In this document: in pieces, positions 7,583 through 14,631 of the stretch
How positions within the stretch are numbered: the stretch's first letter is position 1
Layout: each line of letters opens with the position of its first letter
From: Roseobacter sp. MH60115
GTDB lineage: Bacteria > Pseudomonadota > Alphaproteobacteria > Rhodobacterales > Rhodobacteraceae
Reading direction: 5' to 3'
Assembly: GCF_015644665.1 (NCBI RefSeq)
Contig: NZ_JADOBQ010000001.1
Location: 124,001-188,000, forward strand
DNA: 64,000 nt
Position numbers and translations under genes: made by a program
Notes under the pieces: model-generated
Database searches by the model: none
The model's input: only the letters and a program-made list of their open reading frames with translations
Told to the model about the DNA's origin: nothing

Positions 7583-8682
7583 CCAAGGGTGCAGGGCAGG
7601 CTGGTGCGCCCCATCTGCGCCAGCGTCAGCCCCACTTCCTCCGTGATCAATTCAGAGAAGCGCGTGAGCCCCGCCTCACCACCACCGGCAATCGCAAACT
7701 GCATGGCGCGCCCAAAGAAAACGAAGCTGGCCCCCATCATGTAGGCTTTAACCACATCTTCGCCGGATCTGAGTCCGGTGTCATAGAAAAGCGGAAATTC
7801 CGAGCCGACGGCCTCGCGGATCGCCCGCAAAGACAGGATCGGAGGCGGGGCGGCATCCAATTGGCGACCACCATGGCTGGACACTTGGATTGCATCCACC
7901 CCTTCGGCTTTCAGCCGTGTCGCATCATCCACATGGGTCACACCCTTGGCCACCAGGTTGCCGTCCCATTGATCCCGCAGACGTTTCAGGAAGTCCCAAT
8001 CCGCAGCGGCCCGACTTTCCGTGCGATCAAACTCGAAACCGGGCTCGGTAAAATTTGCCAAACTCGGAGCGCCTGCAGCCAAGGTTGTCAAAGACCAGCG
8101 CGGATGCAGGGCGAAGTCGATGAACTGCATCGGTCCGATCCGGAACGGCATCTTAAACCCGCGTCGCAATTCACGTGGGCGGCGACCGACCTCCGGCACG
8201 TCCAGGGTCATGACCAGCGTCCGGTACCCCGCGGCCTTGGCCCGGTCGACCAGCCGGGCCGTCCCGCTGCCGTCACCGCTGAAGTAGAGTTGGAACCACG
8301 CATGACCCTCGGCGGCACTGATCAGCGTCTCCATCGAGGTCGAGGCGACCGTGGACACACCGAGAGGCACTTGATGCCGCGCTGCCATCCGCGCCAGCAT
8401 CAGATCGGCGCCCGGCGCGGACAGGTTGCACATCCCCATCGGGCTGATGCCGAAGGGAACCAGCCCCGCATGATCGAAAACCGGCACCGAAAGATCGCGG
8501 TCCCTTACGTTGACCAGAACGCGCGGCTGCAATTCGATGTCGCGCAGGGCAGCAAGGTTGCGCGCTTCCGCCACGCCGTTCCCTGCCGCCCCGTCGATAT
8601 AGTCAAACACCATCCACGGCAGGCGCCTGCGCGCAAGGCGGCGGGCATCCGCGTAGTCGTGGATGGCGTTTGCCCCTCCCAA
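7579..8682 (-). CDS. FMN-dependent alpha-hydroxy-acid dehydrogenase (LldD/glycolate-oxidase family); candidate sulfolactate dehydrogenase
   Basis: 367 residues, a full-length FMN TIM barrel. Visible motifs: FDYIDGAAG near the N-terminus, QLYFSGD, AKGV (FMN-contacting Lys) and VSSHGGRQLD with the catalytic histidine and the substrate-carboxylate arginine (usual family form VSNHGGRQLD). These enzymes oxidise (S)-2-hydroxy acids to 2-oxo acids. It is the last gene of the DHPS operon, four bases after comE. HpsN makes sulfolactate and ComDE needs sulfopyruvate, so this enzyme is the natural candidate for sulfolactate to sulfopyruvate. That substrate is inferred from position; lactate or glycolate is possible. 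Confidence 0.8.
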   Translation of the reverse strand: MGGANAIHDYADARRLARRRLPWMVFDYIDGAAGNGVAEARNLAALRDIELQPRVLVNVRDRDLSVPVFDHAGLVPFGISPMGMCNLSAPGADLMLARMAARHQVPLGVSTVASTSMETLISAAEGHAWFQLYFSGDGSGTARLVDRAKAAGYRTLVMTLDVPEVGRRPRELRRGFKMPFRIGPMQFIDFALHPRWSLTTLAAGAPSLANFTEPGFEFDRTESRAAADWDFLKRLRDQWDGNLVAKGVTHVDDATRLKAEGVDAIQVSSHGGRQLDAAPPPILSLRAIREAVGSEFPLFYDTGLRSGEDVVKAYMMGASFVFFGRAMQFAIAGGGEAGLTRFSELITEEVGLTLAQMGRTSLPCTLG

Positions 8683-8686
8683 GGGA

Positions 8687-9241
8687 TCAGGCCTGCACCG
8701 ACTTCATAAAGCGGTCACGGATGACCACCGGGTCCATGGTGATGACGGGCAGTTTGATGTTTCCACTGTCGCATTTGCACACGATCACGGTCATCTTCTT
8801 GCTGTCGATGGCCTGTTGCAGCACCCCGCCCGTGTCCTTGTCCTGACACTCGATGACGTTTTCGCAACCGCAGGCCTTGGCAACCGCCGCGAGCGACGTC
8901 TTTTTGCCGGCATAGGTCGGCTGGTCCCCGGTTGAGCCATATGACCCGTTGTCGACGATCAGCAGAATGAAGTTATCGGCTACGTTGTTGGCGATGGTTG
9001 GCAGCGTGCCAAAGTTGGTCAGAACGGACCCATCCCCATCAATGGAGATGACGGTCTTGTCCTGCGCAAGCGCCACGCCGAGGCCAATGGACGACGACAG
9101 CCCCATCGTGCCCAGCATGTAAAAGTTGGACGGTTGATCGTCGATCATATGCAGCTCCTGGCTGGGAAGACCGATGTTGCAGACCACAAGATGATCCCGC
9201 AGGATCGGAGCGATTTCGCGTAAAACTTCGGAACGGATCAT
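8687..9241 (-). CDS. comE: Sulfopyruvate decarboxylase, beta subunit
   Basis: 184 residues from ATG 9241, which overlaps the comD stop by ATGA. It is the thiamine diphosphate-binding half: the GDGSVLTNFGTLPTIANN block is the TPP/Mg2+ motif (GDG...N), followed by ILLIVDNGSYGSTGDQPTYAG. With ComD it forms the enzyme converting 3-sulfopyruvate to sulfoacetaldehyde and CO2. In methanogens ComDE serves coenzyme M synthesis; in marine Roseobacters it is catabolic in sulfolactate/DHPS use. Phosphonopyruvate decarboxylase is the closest alternative, made unlikely by hpsN in the same operon. Confidence 0.85.
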   Translation of the reverse strand: MIRSEVLREIAPILRDHLVVCNIGLPSQELHMIDDQPSNFYMLGTMGLSSSIGLGVALAQDKTVISIDGDGSVLTNFGTLPTIANNVADNFILLIVDNGSYGSTGDQPTYAGKKTSLAAVAKACGCENVIECQDKDTGGVLQQAIDSKKMTVIVCKCDSGNIKLPVITMDPVVIRDRFMKSVQA

Positions 9242-9744
9242 TGGTCGCCGTAGCCTCCCCAGAAGGACGCATCCGTCAGGATCGCCACAGGTTTGTTGCA
9301 CATGAAAGTGTATTTCAGGATCGTGTCGAGTTCATCCGCATCGCTTTCCTTGTGAAAGTGATAGGTGGGAATGTTGAGCTGATTGAGCAGAGCCTTTGTG
9401 TGCACGGCCATTTCCACCTGGCAGGCCACCGGCTCACGCAGTTCGCCCCGGTAGGAGATCAGCATCGGCAGCGGCATCCGGTAGTATTGCGTCAGCGTCA
9501 CCAGCGTATTGACCGTCACACCGATGGCAGTGTTCTGCATGATGATCGCAGGGCGCTTGCCGCCCATGAATGCACCTGCGCAGAGGCCCATGCCTTCGTC
9601 TTCCTTATTGGAGGGGATGTGGTAGATCTCCTCGCGCGCCTCAACTTCGTCAATGACGCCGGCAAGCTGTTTGCACGGGACTGTGGTGACGAACTCGATG
9701 CCGTTGGCAACGAAGTCATCCACGATTTTGGTATTGATGGACAC
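9238..9744 (-). CDS. comD: Sulfopyruvate decarboxylase, alpha subunit
   Basis: 168 residues, GTG start at 9744 preceded by AAGGAG seven bases upstream. It corresponds to the pyrimidine-binding domain of two-subunit TPP decarboxylases: FVTTVPCKQLAGVIDEV, IPSNKEDEGMGLCAGA with the conserved glutamate, and QNTAIGVTVNTLVTL. It works with ComE in sulfopyruvate decarboxylation. The pair is embedded between a universal stress protein gene and the FMN dehydrogenase gene. Confidence 0.85.
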   Translation of the reverse strand: MSINTKIVDDFVANGIEFVTTVPCKQLAGVIDEVEAREEIYHIPSNKEDEGMGLCAGAFMGGKRPAIIMQNTAIGVTVNTLVTLTQYYRMPLPMLISYRGELREPVACQVEMAVHTKALLNQLNIPTYHFHKESDADELDTILKYTFMCNKPVAILTDASFWGGYGDQ

Positions 9745-9797
9745 CTACGTACTCCTTGTGGTGAAACGCTGTATAATCAGCGTATTGTGAGGGTATT

Positions 9798-10202
9798 CTA
9801 ACGTATTACATAAACAGAGCAGGGCGCGTGACGCACCACCCGAGATGCTGTTGAGCCAAGGAAGAAATCGCTCAACCCGGGCTTGTGCGATCCGACGATG
9901 ATGCAGTCTGCGCCGATTTTCTGGGCATAGCTTGTGAGCGACTGGCCGGGGTTGCCGTGCAGCAAAACCGGATCGACATCGGGTGTATCTGCCACCCGAT
10001 CCTCTAGCTTTTGCTTGGCGCCATCGACGGCGCGCTTCATCACGTCCTCCGAGACATAGGCATTCACGGTGCTGTTGGGCGTTTCATGGACGTGAACGGC
10101 CAGGATCTCGCCGTCGTCTCCTTTCAGATGACGCGCCATGGCCAGCGCCTCTTCACTGATACCGTGATCGAGAGCCAGCGAAACGATGATTTTCTTGTGC
10201 AT
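9798..10202 (-). CDS. Universal stress protein (UspA family)
   Basis: 134 residues, single Usp domain. KKIIVSLALDHG at the start and the nucleotide-binding end GSHKPGLSDFFLGSTASRV are recognisable. ATG has GAGGAC upstream. UspA-type proteins are commonly encoded beside TRAP transporters (TeaD of the ectoine TRAP system is the known example), and DHPS uptake in other bacteria uses the TRAP system HpsKLM. Here the Usp gene lies in the DHPS operon but no transporter gene is present in the window, so it may be a remnant of, or partner for, a transporter elsewhere. Confidence 0.85.
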   Translation of the reverse strand: MHKKIIVSLALDHGISEEALAMARHLKGDDGEILAVHVHETPNSTVNAYVSEDVMKRAVDGAKQKLEDRVADTPDVDPVLLHGNPGQSLTSYAQKIGADCIIVGSHKPGLSDFFLGSTASRVVRHAPCSVYVIR

Positions 10203-10246
10203 GTCATGTCCTCATATGCGACGGCCTTAGGCCGATTGATCGGGCC

Positions 10247-11263
10247 TCAACTGTCCGACGTGCGATGTTCCGGGGTCAATATGATTTTCGGCGCGGCCAC
10301 GGTGCCGGCGCGAATGTCGCGAAACGCGGTTTGCCCCTCCGACAACGGGCGCTCTTCCAGCCAGTCCAGCGGGCCCAGGCGTCCGTCACAAATCGCGGTC
10401 GCGGTATCCACGAAATCCCTGGCGGTATAGGTATATGTTCCGATGAAGGTGATCTCCTGCAGGGTCATCCGGCGGATATCAAGGCCGCCGGTTGCCTCGC
10501 CCAGGCCAATATGGACAATCGCCCCACCAGCGCGCGCCATACGGCTCGCGGTTTCGCGGGTCGCTGCATACCCCACGCCATCAATGACAAAATCCACCGA
10601 TCCATCGGGGGGCATGGCGGGCTCATCCGGGGCGCAAACCTCGAACCCGGCGACGTCGGCGAGACGCGCGCGGCGCACTTCATTGGGCTCGATCACCGTG
10701 ATGTCCCGCGCGCCCTGTGCGGAAAGAGATAGCGCCGCCCCGACACCGATGGCGCCACCCCCGATCACGGCGCAGCGCAGACCGGAGAGATCGCCCCCGA
10801 GCAGGGCCCGGCCCAGCCGGACGCCATGCCAGCCACAGGCAATCGGCTCGGCAAGGGCAGCATGCGCAAGCGGAACGTGATCCGGCACCGTCACGAGGTT
10901 CCCAAACGGCATGGAGACATATTCCGCGAAGGCCCCCTGGCGTGGCGGCATGGAAATAATCTCCCGCCGTGCACAAAGATTTTCACGGCCTGCCTTACAA
11001 TCGCGGCAGTTACCGCAGGCAACCAGAGGATTGATGGTGACGCGCCGACCGTCCTCGGGCCCGCCAACCACGATGCCCGCAGCCTCATGTCCCAGGGTCA
11101 GCGGGGCGGGGCGCCGGGGGTCGTGGCCGAGGAAGGCATGCATGTCCGAGCCGCAGATGCCGGAGGCCATGATCCGCACAAGGGCCTCGCCATCGCGCGC
11201 CTCGGGCATGGGCCGGTCCATGTAGGAGAGTTCTTCGACGTCCGTGTAAACAAGCGCTTTCAT
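10247..11263 (-). CDS. hpsP: Zinc-dependent alcohol dehydrogenase, probable DHPS 2-dehydrogenase
   Basis: 338 residues from ATG 11263 (overlaps the preceding stop by ATGA). Medium-chain dehydrogenase with catalytic zinc region GICGSDMHAFLGHD and GHEAAG, structural zinc lobe CGNCRDCKAGRENLC, and an NAD-binding GGGAIGVG. In Cupriavidus pinatubonensis the pair HpsO/HpsP interconverts the two enantiomers of DHPS through a 2-keto intermediate so that HpsN can use both. The O/P letters here follow gene order (N, then SDR, then zinc enzyme) and may be swapped relative to the reference strain; the function is inferred from the operon. Confidence 0.65.
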   Translation of the reverse strand: MKALVYTDVEELSYMDRPMPEARDGEALVRIMASGICGSDMHAFLGHDPRRPAPLTLGHEAAGIVVGGPEDGRRVTINPLVACGNCRDCKAGRENLCARREIISMPPRQGAFAEYVSMPFGNLVTVPDHVPLAHAALAEPIACGWHGVRLGRALLGGDLSGLRCAVIGGGAIGVGAALSLSAQGARDITVIEPNEVRRARLADVAGFEVCAPDEPAMPPDGSVDFVIDGVGYAATRETASRMARAGGAIVHIGLGEATGGLDIRRMTLQEITFIGTYTYTARDFVDTATAICDGRLGPLDWLEERPLSEGQTAFRDIRAGTVAAPKIILTPEHRTSDS

Positions 11264-12012
11264 TTGGCGGTGAAACCTCCGTCTACGAATAGGGTCTGTC
11301 CGGTCACATAGGCGGACGCCTCCGAGCAAAAGAACATCAGCGGCCCATCGAGATCGGCAGGTTCGCCATTGCGCCCGATACAGGTCTGGTCGGCGTTGCG
11401 TTGTGCCAGTTCCGGATCAGCGAACACCGGTCCGGTCAGTTCGGTGCGGAAAAAACCCGGCGCCAGCGCATTGGCGGTAATGCCGTGGCCGGACCACGCC
11501 TCGGCCATGGCGCGGGTCATCTGCTCTACGCCGCCTTTCGATGCGCCGTAGCTGATACCGCCCGGAAAGGCCCTGCGCGATTGCAAGGATGCAAAATTGA
11601 CGATCCGACCCCAGCCCTTTTCCTTCATGGCCGGCACCAGATGCTGGGCCAGAAAAAACGGAGCAGCCAGGTTGAGGTTCAATGTCGCGTCCCAGCCTTC
11701 GTCTGTGACTTCCTCTGCGGTTTGACGAGTGTTGATGCCTGCCGCGTTGATCAGGATATCAATGGGTCCAAACGGTTTTGCCGCGTCCGTCGCGGTCCCG
11801 CGCAGCGCCGCGCGATCCGCAAGGTCGGCGCTGATGGTGGCAGTTTCTCCCGATGTTTCCTCAGCCCAGGCGGCCAGCTGATCCGGCCGTCTGGCCACCC
11901 CGACGACCCGGCAGCCCGCACGGGCCAACAGGCTGGCTGCCTGACGTCCGAGGCCACTGCTGGCGCCGGTGACGCAGGCTACTTTGCCGGAAACATCGAA
12001 GAGTGTGCTCAT
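11260..12012 (-). CDS. hpsO: Short-chain dehydrogenase/reductase, probable DHPS 2-dehydrogenase
   Basis: 250 residues, classical SDR: TGASSGLG cofactor motif at about 15-22, NAAG, then S...YGASKGG with the catalytic Tyr-Lys, and a late VDGG. Located five bases downstream of hpsN and overlapping the zinc dehydrogenase gene. Predicted to act with it in racemising 2,3-dihydroxypropane-1-sulfonate. Without the operon it would be annotated only as a generic SDR. Confidence 0.65.
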   Translation of the reverse strand: MSTLFDVSGKVACVTGASSGLGRQAASLLARAGCRVVGVARRPDQLAAWAEETSGETATISADLADRAALRGTATDAAKPFGPIDILINAAGINTRQTAEEVTDEGWDATLNLNLAAPFFLAQHLVPAMKEKGWGRIVNFASLQSRRAFPGGISYGASKGGVEQMTRAMAEAWSGHGITANALAPGFFRTELTGPVFADPELAQRNADQTCIGRNGEPADLDGPLMFFCSEASAYVTGQTLFVDGGFTAK

Positions 12013-12017
12013 CAGGA

Positions 12018-13325
12018 TCAGTCGATCGCAGACAGATCGAAGTTTTCTTCGGGGAAGTATTTGTGCAGCCGCGCGTCCGCAGTGCGCGCATGCCCTTCCA
12101 TCCCCTCAAGGCGGGAAATCCGCGCTGTTGCTTCGGCCACCGGTCTGGACCCTTCCCGGGTTGCGCGCTGCCAGGTGACGATCTTCATGTATTTATGGAC
12201 CGACAGGCCACCGGTGTATTTTGCAGACTGCGAGGTCGGCAGCACGTGGTTGGTGCCCGATGCCTTGTCTCCGAAAGCCACGGTGGTCTCCTCGCCGAGG
12301 AAAAGTGAGCCGTAACACTGCAGGCGATCAAGCCACCATGGCAAATCCGCTGCCTGCACAGTCAGGTGTTCCGGGGCATAGTCGTCCGAACAGGCCGCCA
12401 TTTCCTCGCGGTCGGCGCAGACAATCACTTCGGCATAATCGCGCCACGCCGCTTCGGCATTTGCGCGGTTCAATTCCGGCAGATCGGCAATCAGCCCGGG
12501 CACGATTTCCATAACCTTTTCCGCAAGCGGATGGTCGTCGGTGACCAGCCAGACCGGCGAGTTGTACCCGTGCTCTGCCTGACCGACGAGGTCTGTTGCG
12601 ACAATGAACGGATCAGCGTCCTTGTCTGCGAGGATAAGACTGTCGGTCGGTCCGGCGATCATGTCGATGCCCACGCGACCAAAGAGAATGCGCTTGGCCT
12701 CCGCCACGAACTGGTTGCCCGGCCCCACAAGGATGTCCGATTTGGGCAGGCCGAAAAGACCGAAGGTCATGGCGGCCACACCCTGCACCCCGCCCATCGA
12801 CAGGATGCTGTCCGCTCCGCAGAGGTTGGCGGCGTAAATGATGGCCGGGTTGATCCCAATGCCCGGACGCGGTGGGGAACAGGCGGTGATGTGCTGGCAG
12901 CCTGCCACTTTCGCCGTGGTTACGGTCATGATGGCGCTGGCGATGTGGCTGTACCGACCGCCCGGGACATAGCATCCCGCAGCCCGGCAGGGGATGGCCT
13001 TTTGCCCCGCAATCAGCCCCGGCACAACTTCCAGTTCGACATCCTGCATGGTCGATTTCTGGGTCTCGGCGAAACGGCGGACATTGTCGTGGGCAAACGC
13101 GATGTCATCCTTCAGCTTTTGCGACACAAGAACCGACGCGGCAGCGATTTCTTCCTCGTTCAGAATGATGCTGCCCTGATAGTTGTCGAACTTCTCGGCA
13201 TACTTCAGCGCCGCCGCATCGCCGCCCGCCTCAATATCATTGAGGATGTTCTGAACAGTTTCGCGCACGTCACCGGCATCCGTCATTGCGGTTTTTGCAG
13301 CTTTCTTGAGGTACTCACGAGCCAT
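12018..13325 (-). CDS. hpsN: Sulfopropanediol 3-dehydrogenase (DHPS to sulfolactate)
   Basis: 435 residues, a histidinol dehydrogenase homologue outside any his operon. Landmarks of the HisD fold are present: GCYVPGGRYSHIASAIMTVTTAKVAGC, ILVGPGNQFVAEAKR, GPTDS, DLVGQAEHG, and EHLTVQ. The R-Y-S-H in place of the HisD Lys after VPGG and the shortened C-terminal pocket fit the HpsN branch, which oxidises (R)-DHPS in two NAD+-dependent steps through the aldehyde to (R)-sulfolactate. First gene of the operon that continues through the two 2-dehydrogenases to comDE, which strongly supports the assignment. The leader (13326-13611) holds a LacI-type operator. Confidence 0.85.
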   Translation of the reverse strand: MAREYLKKAAKTAMTDAGDVRETVQNILNDIEAGGDAAALKYAEKFDNYQGSIILNEEEIAAASVLVSQKLKDDIAFAHDNVRRFAETQKSTMQDVELEVVPGLIAGQKAIPCRAAGCYVPGGRYSHIASAIMTVTTAKVAGCQHITACSPPRPGIGINPAIIYAANLCGADSILSMGGVQGVAAMTFGLFGLPKSDILVGPGNQFVAEAKRILFGRVGIDMIAGPTDSLILADKDADPFIVATDLVGQAEHGYNSPVWLVTDDHPLAEKVMEIVPGLIADLPELNRANAEAAWRDYAEVIVCADREEMAACSDDYAPEHLTVQAADLPWWLDRLQCYGSLFLGEETTVAFGDKASGTNHVLPTSQSAKYTGGLSVHKYMKIVTWQRATREGSRPVAEATARISRLEGMEGHARTADARLHKYFPEENFDLSAID

Positions 13326-13495
13326 TTAAGGGGTTCCTGTCTGATGATCCGGATCTAATTTCTGGGCGGGAAAGCATGTGCAACTTCGATGCCCACTGCG
13401 CTGTACCGACCACAACTGTGCGCGACGAAATGTACATGACAACCCCCAAGGGTGGAGCCTGAACGGTAAGTGAACGGCTCCTCTTGGAATGTTTG

Positions 13496-13509
13496 TGTAA
13501 GCGCTTACA
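13496..13509. promoter_or_regulatory. LacI-family operator TGTAAGCGCTTACA
   Basis: A perfect 14-bp palindrome with the central CG typical of LacI/GalR-family sites, between hpsN (start 171 bases away) and the divergent lacI-type gene (start 103 bases away). Control of one or both promoters by the adjacent regulator is inferred. An 11-bp direct repeat TGCAAGCCTTT (13518-13528 and 13574-13584) and a CCGGGC-AAG-GCCCGG hairpin (13540-13554 region) lie in the lacI leader. Confidence 0.75.
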
Positions 13510-13611
13510 TTGATTCTTGCAAGCCTTTCCTTCTAATGTCCGGGCAAGGCCCGGCGGTGTCTGCGCAAGAAACTGCAAGCCTTTGACTGCAAAGGACGAT
13601 ACGATCCACGG

Positions 13612-14631
13612 ATGGCCCGAAACTCTGCCCCCACTCTTGAAGATGTCGCCCGGATGGCTGGTGTATCGACCGCCAGTATCTCGCGGGCGCTGAATGATCC
13701 CGATAAAGTCGCCAAGCAAACGCGCGACAAGATCGAGAAAGCGATTGAGGTTTTGGGCTACACGCCCAACTTCGGCGGTCGTGCGCTGGCGTCGAACCGG
13801 ACCAACACGGTGGGGGCGATTATCCCCAGCATGGCGAATGCCATGTTCGCCAGCGGGGTGCAGGCGTTTCAGGAGGTGCTTTCTGAAGCGGGCGTCAACC
13901 TACTGCTGGCCAGCACCGGCTATGATCCGGAGCAGGAGCTTCGCCAGATCAAGGCGTTGATCGCCCATGGTGCGGATGGATTGCTGCTGATCGGGGACGA
14001 ACGCCCGCAGGCCACACGTGACTTTCTGGCCAAACGGCGCGTTGAACACGTGATCTCCTGGTGTTTCAAGCCGCATTCCGCGCAGACCTACGTCGGGTTT
14101 GACAATTGCCGGGCCGCCTATGACGCGACAAGCCGCGTGTTGGCCCTGGGGCATCGCCGCTTTGCCCTGATTAGCGGTGTGCGGGATGGGAATGACAGGG
14201 CGCGCGACCGGCACATCGGCATCGAAACTGCCATTGCCGATTTCGGGCAGGGGGCCGCGTTGCTGCATGTCAAAGAAGCAAAGTATCGGCTGGAATTCGG
14301 GGGCGAGGCCTTTGCATGGATTATGGAACGTCCTGATACGCCGACGGTCATCATGTGCGGCAATGACGTTCTGGCGGCAGGGGCTTTGATGCGCGCGCGG
14401 CAGATGGGGATTGATGTGCCGGATCGCGTCTCACTTGTGGGGTTTGACGACATCGGGCTGGCGTCGGTGTCCAATCCGCCTCTGGCGACCGTGCGCGTGC
14501 CGCAGATCGAAATGGGACGTGCAGCAGCCAGAATGCTGCTTGCAAAACTGAGCGGAGGCCCGGTTGAGGCGCCTGCACCGCTGCCCACAGAATTCATTCA
14601 CCGTGGGTCGCTGGCAGCCCCGCCGGATTGA
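13612..14631 (+). CDS. LacI-family regulator, probably of the DHPS operon
   Basis: 339 residues. N-terminal LacI helix-turn-helix TLEDVARMAGVSTASISRALNDPDKV (about 8-33) and hinge, then a periplasmic-binding-protein-like effector domain ending in VPDRVSLVGFDDIGLASVSNPPLATVRVPQ. Divergent from hpsN with the perfect palindrome 13496-13509 between them, so it is the likely sensor of DHPS or a breakdown product. Its 3' end overlaps the convergent indolepyruvate oxidoreductase gene by 34 bases. Confidence 0.85.
   Translation: MARNSAPTLEDVARMAGVSTASISRALNDPDKVAKQTRDKIEKAIEVLGYTPNFGGRALASNRTNTVGAIIPSMANAMFASGVQAFQEVLSEAGVNLLLASTGYDPEQELRQIKALIAHGADGLLLIGDERPQATRDFLAKRRVEHVISWCFKPHSAQTYVGFDNCRAAYDATSRVLALGHRRFALISGVRDGNDRARDRHIGIETAIADFGQGAALLHVKEAKYRLEFGGEAFAWIMERPDTPTVIMCGNDVLAAGALMRARQMGIDVPDRVSLVGFDDIGLASVSNPPLATVRVPQIEMGRAAARMLLAKLSGGPVEAPAPLPTEFIHRGSLAAPPD

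Noticed and set aside
12018-13325. Annotation as histidinol dehydrogenase (hisD)
   Set aside because: No histidine genes nearby; VPGG-R-Y-S-H and the comDE operon fit HpsN instead.
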